In this document: positions 1 to 4,607 of the stretch, one piece after another
Numbering within the stretch: the stretch's first letter is position 1
How the letters are laid out: the number at the start of each line of letters is the position of its first letter
Assembly: GCA_030598305.1 (NCBI GenBank)
Contig: JAUVQC010000087.1
Location: 1 to 6,073 of the forward strand
Source of the DNA: Actinomycetes bacterium
Lineage (GTDB): Bacteria; Actinomycetota; Acidimicrobiia; UBA5794
DNA length: 6,073 nucleotides
Direction: 5' to 3'
Notes under the pieces: model-generated
The model's input: only the letters and a program-made list of their open reading frames with translations
Databases searched by the model: none
What the model was told of the DNA's origin: nothing
Program-made: the position numbers and the translations under genes

Positions 1-272
1 CGTTCAACGGTCCCGACAAGATCGTCTATCGCATCCTGGGGTACAGGACGGTCCGCCATCGTTATCTCCACGCCCATGCGCACCTTCGAGGCATCGAATG
101 GTTGGCGCCTTCCGTCCCTCTTGACAACGACAACCGCCGTTGGACGTTCGAACGTCGTGAAGCGATGACCACAACGGGGGCATGCCCTTCTCCGGCGTGT
201 AGCTCGACCCTCGTCAGCGGATCGTGAATCGACGACTCTCGTGTCGTCGGTCGTACATAACGGGCAGCGCAT
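1..272 (-). CDS. nrdR: Transcriptional repressor NrdR (C-terminus cut by window edge)
   Basis: NrdR is a zinc-ribbon, ATP-cone repressor that binds NrdR boxes in front of ribonucleotide reductase genes and senses the ATP/dATP balance. I translated this frame by hand: it opens MRCPLC and stays open to the left edge, giving 90 visible codons of a usual length near 150. The zinc ribbon is complete, with Cys3, Cys6, Cys31 and Cys34. Family signatures include VVDSR (13-17), the basic run RRRR (26-29) and RFTTFER (37-43). The ATP-cone starts near residue 47 (VVVVKRDGRRQPFD) and runs off the window. The ATG at 270-272 is chosen because family proteins begin exactly at this Met; no clear Shine-Dalgarno precedes it. 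It lies 33 nt after the LysM gene on the same strand, so the two are probably co-transcribed from the SOS-controlled promoter. Identity is very secure; the SOS link is inference. Confidence 0.95.
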   Translation of the reverse strand, partial: MRCPLCTTDDTRVVDSRSADEGRATRRRRACPRCGHRFTTFERPTAVVVVKRDGRRQPFDASKVRMGVEITMADRPVPQDAIDDLVGTVE

Positions 273-305
273 CGTGCCAGCGTAGTTGTCCACTGGTTCC
301 AGTGA

Positions 306-593
306 TCAAGGCGAGATGACGGGGATCTCTATGACCAGTCCGGCTTGGAGGACTCCTCCATCGATCTGGTTGAGTTTCTCGATTACCGCAACGATCCTGC
401 GAGTGTCGGCGTTCTCCGGTCCAAATGTCTGGGCGATCTGCCAGAGAGTGTCGCCGGGCTTGACACGGTACTCCGTGGTATCGGAGACCTGTCCTGTTGC
501 CTGAACAGCAGAGGAGAGGAAGAGCAATACAACAATGACCGTGATGGAGATGATGGAGAGCGCCCGGAATCGTGCGCTGGTTATCAATGTCAT
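306..593 (-). CDS. Small exported LysM protein, probable SOS cell-division inhibitor (YneA/DivS/ChiZ-like)
   Basis: This is a 95-residue protein. Residues about 11-30 form one strongly hydrophobic segment, followed by a possible signal peptidase I site after Val30-Gln31-Ala32. A single LysM domain fills about 41-91, with the typical YRVKPGDTLWQIAQTFG opening and a closing LQAGLVIEIP. LysM domains bind N-acetylglucosamine-containing glycans such as peptidoglycan, so the protein probably acts outside the membrane at the wall. No enzymatic domain is visible. Genes of this build beside lexA are known SOS-induced division suppressors: yneA in Bacillus, divS in Corynebacterium, and Rv2719c (chiZ) in M. 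tuberculosis, which also sits between lexA and nrdR. The ATG at 591-593 is preceded by GGGAG at 604-608, 10 nt away. Its promoter region carries LexA operators. The domain call is firm; the division-inhibitor role rests on context and size, and a plain wall-binding protein is the alternative. Confidence 0.85.
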   Translation of the reverse strand: MTLITSARFRALSIISITVIVVLLFLSSAVQATGQVSDTTEYRVKPGDTLWQIAQTFGPENADTRRIVAVIEKLNQIDGGVLQAGLVIEIPVISP

Positions 594-652
594 GAGATGT
601 TCTCTCCCTTTTCCTCTGCTACCCAGTTGTCAGGCCTCGACCACCCGGGCAT
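590..652 (-). other. Short upstream ORF overlapping the LysM gene start
   Basis: In the LysM leader, the ATG at 650-652 opens a 20-codon frame (MPGWSRPDNW, then VAEEKGENIS) whose TGA at 590-592 overlaps the LysM ATG at 591-593 as ATGA. That geometry would allow translational coupling. There is no convincing ribosome binding site in front of it, and its ATG lies in the loop of the CCCGGG hairpin at 644-659. The peptide matches nothing I recognise. It may be a chance frame; I list it for its exact junction with the next gene. Confidence 0.2.
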
Positions 653-659
653 CCCCGGG
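644..659. repeat. Six-pair CCCGGG hairpin with 4-nt loop
   Basis: CCCGGG at 644-649 and again at 654-659 can pair perfectly around a 4-nt loop (CATC on the plus strand, GATG on the minus strand). No T-run follows on either strand, so it is not a standard intrinsic terminator. In the predicted minus-strand leader RNA, the loop presents the ATG of the short upstream ORF. Function is unknown. Confidence 0.3.
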
Positions 660-686
660 GAGCGTCAGCTCTTGTGACCGACGGTA

Positions 687-774
687 TCGGCCGGGTGTGA
701 CACGTCCGATGCGTTTGGGCGCTGCACCGTTGGTAATGGGACTTCTTGGGGAGATGACCCTCACACCCGACCGA
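687..774. repeat. Imperfect 14-nt inverted repeat in the divergent control region
   Basis: Bases 687-700 (TCGGCCGGGTGTGA) match the reverse complement of 761-774 at 13 of 14 positions, with one C/T difference at 691. The arms are 60 nt apart. The right arm runs into LexA operator 1. It could form a long stem in the predicted LysM leader RNA, or be two sites for a DNA-binding protein. A match this long by chance in so short a region is unlikely, but the role is not evident. Confidence 0.4.
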
Positions 775-789
775 ACACCTGTTCGGTCG
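768..789. promoter_or_regulatory. LexA operator (SOS box) 1
   Basis: The core CGAACACCTGTTCG at 772-785 fits the Gram-positive/actinobacterial LexA consensus CGAAC-N4-GTTCG at every defined position. It is embedded in a longer palindrome whose arms of 10 bases (768-777 and 780-789) pair perfectly around a central CC. It lies just downstream of the predicted minus-strand transcription start, where bound LexA would block the LysM-nrdR transcript. Confidence 0.85.
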
Positions 790-797
790 TAATCGTA

Positions 798-826
798 AAG
801 GTATCGAACATATGTTCGTATGTCAA
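798..826 (-). promoter_or_regulatory. Predicted promoter of LysM-nrdR with embedded LexA operator
   Basis: On the minus strand, TTGACA (821-826) is a perfect -35 element. It is followed by a 17-bp spacer (804-820) and TACCTT (798-803), an acceptable actinobacterial -10 of TAnnnT form. The spacer is almost entirely LexA operator 2, so repressor and RNA polymerase binding would exclude each other. The -35 and the spacing are the strong parts of the call; the -10 is weak. Confidence 0.55.
805..818. promoter_or_regulatory. LexA operator (SOS box) 2, perfect palindrome
   Basis: CGAACATATGTTCG is a perfect 14-bp palindrome matching CGAAC-N4-GTTCG. With the preceding T it also matches the left side of the TCGAAC form used in mycobacteria. 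Its centre is 33 bp from operator 1, about three helical turns, and 45 bp from operator 3. It occupies the spacer of the predicted minus-strand promoter. Confidence 0.92.
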
Positions 827-849
827 GTTTCTTTCGGGATCACCTGCAT

Positions 850-863
850 CGAACATATGTTTG
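850..863. promoter_or_regulatory. LexA operator (SOS box) 3, one mismatch
   Basis: CGAACATATGTTTG differs from operator 2 by one base in the right half-site (GTTTG instead of GTTCG). It overlaps the predicted lexA -35 element and lies about 50 bp before the lexA start codon, the expected place for LexA autoregulation. The imperfect half-site may lower affinity. Confidence 0.8.
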
Positions 864-889
864 GTCGATGTCGCAACATCCGCTAGCCT
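861..889 (+). promoter_or_regulatory. Predicted lexA promoter
   Basis: TTGGTC (861-866) and TAGCCT (884-889) are separated by 17 bp. Both match the consensus only in part (TTG in the -35, TAnnnT in the -10). Transcription would begin near 896, giving a short leader that still contains the ribosome binding site. LexA operator 3 overlaps the -35, which supports the placement. Another weak promoter in this region remains possible. Confidence 0.4.
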
Positions 890-902
890 CTTGATTGCAA
901 CC

Positions 903-909
903 AGGAGGT
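903..909 (+). promoter_or_regulatory. Ribosome binding site of lexA
   Basis: AGGAGGT is a near-ideal Shine-Dalgarno. It decides the start: a TTG at 895-897 in the same frame would place this site inside the coding sequence, whereas the GTG at 913-915 follows it. The gap of 3-4 nt is somewhat short. Confidence 0.85.
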
Positions 910-912
910 AGC

Positions 913-1545
913 GTGCCAGACAGAACCAGCCTTACGAACCGCCAGCGGGAGATTCTGGATCTCATCGCCGCAACCGTTTCGGAACGTGGCTACCCGCCGA
1001 CCGTTCGCGAGATCGGCGACGCCGTGGGACTCAGTTCCCCATCTTCGGTCCACTCACATCTATCGACCCTCGCGTCTGAGGGCTTCATTCGCCGCGACCC
1101 AACGAAACCGAGGGCCATCGAGGTCGTCCACGACGATGGAGCTATCCGCATCAGTCGGGCCGCCGTGCGCGACGTTCCCCTCGTCGGAAGTATCGCTGCT
1201 GGATCACCCATCCTCGCCGAGGAGGACATCGAAGAGGTTTACCCACTGCCCACGGAACTCGTTGGACAGGAGCCGGTGTTCATGCTCAGGATTCGGGGTG
1301 ACTCCATGATCGGTCTCGGTATCTTCGACCGCGATTATGTCGTGGTCCAGAAACAGCAGACCGCGAGCAATGGACAGATCGTGGCTGCCCTGGTCCAGGG
1401 CGAGGAAGCAACGGTCAAGACGTTCAAGCGAACAGCAAATGGGATCACACTTCTGCCTGCCAACGACGACTATGAGCCGATGGTGTTCACTGACGGTGTT
1501 GAAGTCCTCGGTGTCGTTGTTGCTGTCCTGCGAAGGATCGATTGA
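913..1545 (+). CDS. lexA: LexA, SOS regulon repressor and self-cleaving protease
   Basis: LexA represses DNA-damage genes and cleaves itself when RecA filaments form on single-stranded DNA. The GTG start gives 210 residues, normal for the family. The winged-helix DNA-binding domain covers about 5-72, with LTNRQREILDLI (7-18), TVREIGDAVGLSS (30-42) and the recognition region SSVHSHLSTL. After a short linker, the cleavage site is Ala96-Gly97 within IAAGSPILAEE. The S24-type peptidase domain follows, with nucleophile Ser131 in RGDSMIG and general base Lys169 in EATVKTFKR, 38 residues apart. All catalytic parts are present, so the protein should be cleavable. Three LexA operators lie in the divergent upstream region, which indicates autoregulation and shared control with the LysM gene. 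The gene ends in TGA directly abutting the dapF stop codon on the other strand. Confidence 0.97.
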   Translation: MPDRTSLTNRQREILDLIAATVSERGYPPTVREIGDAVGLSSPSSVHSHLSTLASEGFIRRDPTKPRAIEVVHDDGAIRISRAAVRDVPLVGSIAAGSPILAEEDIEEVYPLPTELVGQEPVFMLRIRGDSMIGLGIFDRDYVVVQKQQTASNGQIVAALVQGEEATVKTFKRTANGITLLPANDDYEPMVFTDGVEVLGVVVAVLRRID

Positions 1546-2301
1546 TCAGCCAACAGAACCAGAGAACGAGTATTCGGCGGAACCTTCCATCCACGCGCCC
1601 TCCTCGTTGAACCACACACTGATCGTCCCCCCTGGAAGGGACACCTCAACCGGAATCGGAACGTCACGAATCGTGTGCGCGATGTAGGCCGAGGCAGTTG
1701 CCCCCGTTCCTGAAGCCTGCGTCTCGCCGACTCCTCTCTCCCATACTCTTGCCCGCACACCACCCTCGTCGAGAACCTCGACGAACTCGACATTCGTGCG
1801 ATTCGGGAACAGTGCGTCATGCTCAATGATCGGTCCTACTTCCGTAACTGGAGCCTCCCCCACATCAGCGACGAACAACACAGCGTGAGGGTTTCCGATG
1901 GCGAACGGATGCACTTCGTGACCGCTGATGGTCAGCGTTCCGGTACGGAATGGTGCCGGTTCTCCAACGAACGCGACGACTGAGTCAGCCTTTACGGTCA
2001 CGGGATGATCGCCGACCGCTGATTCAACAACGAACTCAGCTCCATCGACCCAGTCACGGTCGAACGCGTACCGAGCCACACACCGAAGGCCATTGCCACA
2101 CATCTCTGCCTCACCCCCATCGGCATTCCAGTAGCGCATGGTTATGCGATCAGACGAGAGTGCGGTCACAACGAGGACTCCGTCGGCTCCGATCCCCGTG
2201 CGGCGTTCGCACCACGCCACGACATCCTCGGCATCCGGTGCATATGGGCCTTCGATGACGATGAAGTCGTTCCCCGCCCCTTGCATCTTCACGAAATCCA
2301 T
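1546..2301 (-). CDS. dapF: Diaminopimelate epimerase DapF with Ser at the second catalytic Cys position
   Basis: DapF interconverts LL- and meso-diaminopimelate in the cytoplasm, the step before lysine and the source of the peptidoglycan cross-link residue in most actinobacteria. The 251-residue protein shows the family layout: MQGAGNDF (6-13), NADGGEAEMCGNGLRC (59-74) with catalytic Cys68, AIGNPHAV (134-141), NRTNVEFVEV and WERGVGETQASGTGATA (188-203). The second catalytic Cys should stand at position 197 but is Ser, encoded TCA. Two base changes would be needed to make it Cys, so a single read error does not explain it. The ATG at 2299-2301 has a strong Shine-Dalgarno (2308-2315). The start overlaps the 3' end of miaA by 13 nt, and the gene is last in the operon. 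Family membership is certain. Whether it is a fully active epimerase is open; a partner or paralogue elsewhere could matter. Confidence 0.93.
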   Translation of the reverse strand: MDFVKMQGAGNDFIVIEGPYAPDAEDVVAWCERRTGIGADGVLVVTALSSDRITMRYWNADGGEAEMCGNGLRCVARYAFDRDWVDGAEFVVESAVGDHPVTVKADSVVAFVGEPAPFRTGTLTISGHEVHPFAIGNPHAVLFVADVGEAPVTEVGPIIEHDALFPNRTNVEFVEVLDEGGVRARVWERGVGETQASGTGATASAYIAHTIRDVPIPVEVSLPGGTISVWFNEEGAWMEGSAEYSFSGSVG

Positions 2302-3209
2302 CCTGCTACCTCCCCGATGTGTTCCACAACCGCTTCGATTCTGCCATGTTCATCATCCTGCCACGGAATCCACTCGATACGTGGATCTCGACGGAAGTAT
2401 GTGCGCTGACGCCTTGCGAGGGCGTTCGTGGCCAATATCGCGTTCCCGCGAGCAGCGGCGAGAGCCGTGTCCCCCCTCAGGACACCGAGAAGCTCCCGAT
2501 ATCCAACCGCTTGGGATGCCGTCCGACCAAGCTGTGGTGAGAGGCGACGCACTTCATTGAGCAAACCTGCATCGAGCATGGCGTCGAACCTTTGCTCGAT
2601 ACGAACGATCGTGTCGTCCGCCGCGTCAATGCCGAACGATGTGTGTTCAATCAATGGGAGGTATTCACGCAATGCCTCAGCTTCAGGTGACATGGCACGT
2701 TCTGTTGGCGTGCGGGAAGTGATGCGCCATATTTCGATCGCCCTGATCAAACGTCTCGCATTCTGTATATCAACGACGTCTGGCGCAGCGTGGTCTATTG
2801 CGAGGAGGGTCTGCTGCAGATCGACAAGCTGCATCTCCTCGAGTTCGGACCGGATTCCAGCGTCGGTGGGAGCAAAGGTCATCGGATCCACCAGAGCTCG
2901 GAAGTGGAGACCGGAACCTCCGGCAACCACGATGCGACCGTTCGATCGCCCGGCGTCGCCGAGCACCGCCCTGCCCCGAACCTGGAATTGCCTCACGGAG
3001 TATTCATCTTCCGGGTCCGCGACATCGATCATGTAGTGGCGTATTTCACTCTGGATCTCAACAGACGGCTTGGCCGTTCCGATATCCATGCCCCGGTACA
3101 CCTGCATGGAATCCACAGAGAGGATCGACGCACCGAACCGCGCGGCTACTGCCTCGGCCACCGATGACTTGCCTGACGCTGTAGGACCAAGAATCGTTAC
3201 GAGATTCAG
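2289..3209 (-). CDS. miaA: tRNA dimethylallyltransferase MiaA, probable CTG start
   Basis: MiaA transfers a dimethylallyl group from DMAPP to A37 of tRNAs reading UNN codons, forming i6A, the substrate of MiaB encoded just upstream. Counting from CTG at 3207-3209 the protein has 306 residues, normal for the family. Motifs are the P-loop GPTASGKS (8-15), DSMQVYRGMDIGTAKP (33-48), RHYMID (57-62), GGSGLHFRAL (97-106), QNARRLIRAIEI, SQAVGYREL and the C-terminal RRQRTYFRRDPRIEW. The start is awkward. No ATG, GTG or TTG lies between the P-loop and GTG at 3282-3284. Using that GTG would add 25 residues with no family likeness, overlap miaB by 79 nt, and lacks a clear ribosome site. The CTG overlaps the miaB TGA as CTGA, like common ATGA couplings, with GAGGGAAG some 10 nt upstream. 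I therefore prefer CTG; automated callers may report 2289-3284. The 3' end overlaps dapF by 13 nt. Confidence 0.9.
   Translation of the reverse strand: MNLVTILGPTASGKSSVAEAVAARFGASILSVDSMQVYRGMDIGTAKPSVEIQSEIRHYMIDVADPEDEYSVRQFQVRGRAVLGDAGRSNGRIVVAGGSGLHFRALVDPMTFAPTDAGIRSELEEMQLVDLQQTLLAIDHAAPDVVDIQNARRLIRAIEIWRITSRTPTERAMSPEAEALREYLPLIEHTSFGIDAADDTIVRIEQRFDAMLDAGLLNEVRRLSPQLGRTASQAVGYRELLGVLRGDTALAAARGNAILATNALARRQRTYFRRDPRIEWIPWQDDEHGRIEAVVEHIGEVAGWIS
2308..2315 (-). promoter_or_regulatory. Ribosome binding site of dapF inside miaA
   Basis: GGGGAGGT on the minus strand lies 6 nt before the dapF ATG and within the last codons of miaA. It lets dapF load its own ribosomes even though the two genes overlap, and it confirms the ATG at 2299-2301. 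Confidence 0.8.
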
Positions 3210-4594
3210 GAGACGACTCTTCCCTCGAGGTAATGCGGAGCCGCCCGAGTTATCTCGATCATGAGCATCTCTCCAGCAGCCCACCTGCCGTGGACGTGCA
3301 CCAGCCGGTTACCTCGTGTCCGTGTCGTCGCGACGGCAGCGTCACGTTTCGACGGCCCCTCGACAAGAACTTCAAAGGTCTTCCCGATCTGTTCTCGATT
3401 GCGCTCGAACGTGATTCGGTTCTGTAGTTCGACCAAACGCTCGAATCGCTCCTGGACCACATCCCCAGGAACCTGCCCAACCATATCGGCCGCAGGGGTA
3501 CCCGGTCTGGGCGAGAACTGGAACATATACGCGTTGTCGAAACGAGCACGCTCCATTACCGACAACGTGGCTTCGAAGTCGTCGTCCGTCTCACCAGGAA
3601 ATCCAACGATCACGTCTGTCGATGCGGCGAGATCCGGGACGATCGAACGCATCATCTCGAGTTTCTCGAGGAAGCGAGCGGCTGTGTATCCACGATGCAT
3701 GGCTGCAAGTATCCGGTCGGATCCCGACTGCAGCGGGAAATGGATTTGTTCGCACACGGCCTCGGTCTCTGCCATGGCAAGAGCGACGTCCTCTCGGAAA
3801 TCCTTCGGATGAGGACTCGTGTATCGCACACGCTCGATACCGTCAACATCGCCAACCCGGCGCAGGAGATTCGCAAACAACGGCTTCCTGCCGTTGAGAT
3901 CAAGATCGCGGCCATAGGAATTCACGTTCTGCCCGAGCAGGGTCACCTCCTTGACACCCTGTTCGGCGAGCTTCTCAACTTCGCTGATGACATCACCCGG
4001 ACGACGGGAGATCTCAGGACCGCGGACGATCGGAACTATGCAGAAGGTGCACGAATTGTTACAGCCCACCGTGATGGTCACCCACGCCGAATGGTCCGTT
4101 TCACGCACAACGGGTAATCCGCTCGGAACATCGTTCGCGGGTGCCGGTCCGTCGAGGATCTCTGTGACTGGTCCCCACTCGTCTGCATGATCAAGGAGAT
4201 CCACGACTCTGTGGATGTTGTGGGTGCCAAAGACCACGTCGACCCACCCAGCGCGCCGCTGGATGATGTCACGTTCCTTCTGCGCCGAACAACCACCGAC
4301 CGCGATGCGAAGGTGCGGATTATCGGTCTTGTGCCGCTTGAGCGATCCCAGGTAACCGTAGAGCTTCGTGTCCGCGTTCTCACGAATGGTGCAGGTGTTG
4401 AGAACGATGAGATCAACCCCATCTGGCGAATCCGCAGCGACCATGCCGTCCGCCTCCAGCAATCCAGCGATCAGTTCCGAATCGTGTTCGTTCATCTGAC
4501 AACCGAAGGTACGGATGAAGAAGCGCTTTCCCTCGCGCGTAGGTCGTCGTATCTCTTTGATGCTCGGCATACCGAGCAGGGTTGTCTCCGTCAT
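3206..4594 (-). CDS. miaB: tRNA-2-methylthio-N6-dimethylallyladenosine synthase MiaB
   Basis: MiaB is a radical-SAM methylthiotransferase that turns i6A37 of tRNA into ms2i6A37, acting after MiaA. From ATG 4592-4594 it has 462 residues, within the family range. The N-terminal UPF0004 domain holds the three cluster ligands Cys32 (RTFGCQMN), Cys68 (NTCTIREN) and Cys102 (GGCSAQ). The radical-SAM domain carries CxxxCxxC as Cys178, Cys182 and Cys185 in GCNNSCTFCIVP, followed by GQNVNSYG and VGFPGET. A TRAM RNA-binding domain ends the protein (about 405-462). All iron-sulfur ligands are present. A longer frame from 4639 would overlap the rny coding end by 32 nt and adds residues without family likeness. 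The chosen ATG follows the rny stop by 13 nt, with a modest GAGG at 4599-4602. Its stop overlaps the likely CTG start of miaA by 4 nt, so miaB and miaA are probably translationally coupled. Confidence 0.96.
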   Translation of the reverse strand: MTETTLLGMPSIKEIRRPTREGKRFFIRTFGCQMNEHDSELIAGLLEADGMVAADSPDGVDLIVLNTCTIRENADTKLYGYLGSLKRHKTDNPHLRIAVGGCSAQKERDIIQRRAGWVDVVFGTHNIHRVVDLLDHADEWGPVTEILDGPAPANDVPSGLPVVRETDHSAWVTITVGCNNSCTFCIVPIVRGPEISRRPGDVISEVEKLAEQGVKEVTLLGQNVNSYGRDLDLNGRKPLFANLLRRVGDVDGIERVRYTSPHPKDFREDVALAMAETEAVCEQIHFPLQSGSDRILAAMHRGYTAARFLEKLEMMRSIVPDLAASTDVIVGFPGETDDDFEATLSVMERARFDNAYMFQFSPRPGTPAADMVGQVPGDVVQERFERLVELQNRITFERNREQIGKTFEVLVEGPSKRDAAVATTRTRGNRLVHVHGRWAAGEMLMIEITRAAPHYLEGRVVS

Positions 4595-4607
4595 GGTGCC
4601 TCGCGGA

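Larger units (their letters stand above)
594..791 (-). promoter_or_regulatory. Predicted long 5' leader of the LysM-nrdR transcript
   Basis: If the minus-strand promoter at 798-826 is used, transcription would begin near 791 and leave about 200 nt before the LysM start codon. This stretch holds LexA operator 1 close to the start point, a 14-nt inverted repeat (687-700 with 761-774), a six-pair GC hairpin (644-659) and a 20-codon ORF (590-652). I recognise no known riboswitch class. A second promoter nearer the gene cannot be excluded, in which case the distal part would simply be spacer DNA. Confidence 0.35.

Noticed and set aside
644..659. CCCGGG hairpin as an intrinsic terminator
   Set aside because: No run of T follows on either strand, and it sits upstream of a gene, not after one.
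768..789. Long palindrome read as a terminator hairpin
   Set aside because: Its core is a full LexA operator, no T-run follows, and two further operators lie close by, so an operator is the better reading.
286..792. Plus-strand frames opposite the LysM gene and its leader (286-504, 345-677, 535-792)
   Set aside because: No domains. They overlap the convincing LysM gene or the control region, and no promoter or ribosome site is seen for them.
895..912. TTG at 895-897 as the lexA start (six extra residues)
   Set aside because: It would put the strong AGGAGGT site (903-909) inside the coding sequence, and the added residues have no family likeness. GTG 913 right after the site fits better.
1624..1641. 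GTCCC...GGGAC inverted repeat near the lexA/dapF junction as a terminator
   Set aside because: Only five pairs, well inside dapF coding sequence, with no T-run on either strand.
2428..3036. 202-residue open frame on the plus strand
   Set aside because: It is antisense to miaA, has low-complexity composition and no recognisable domain. miaA motifs across the same bases are clear.
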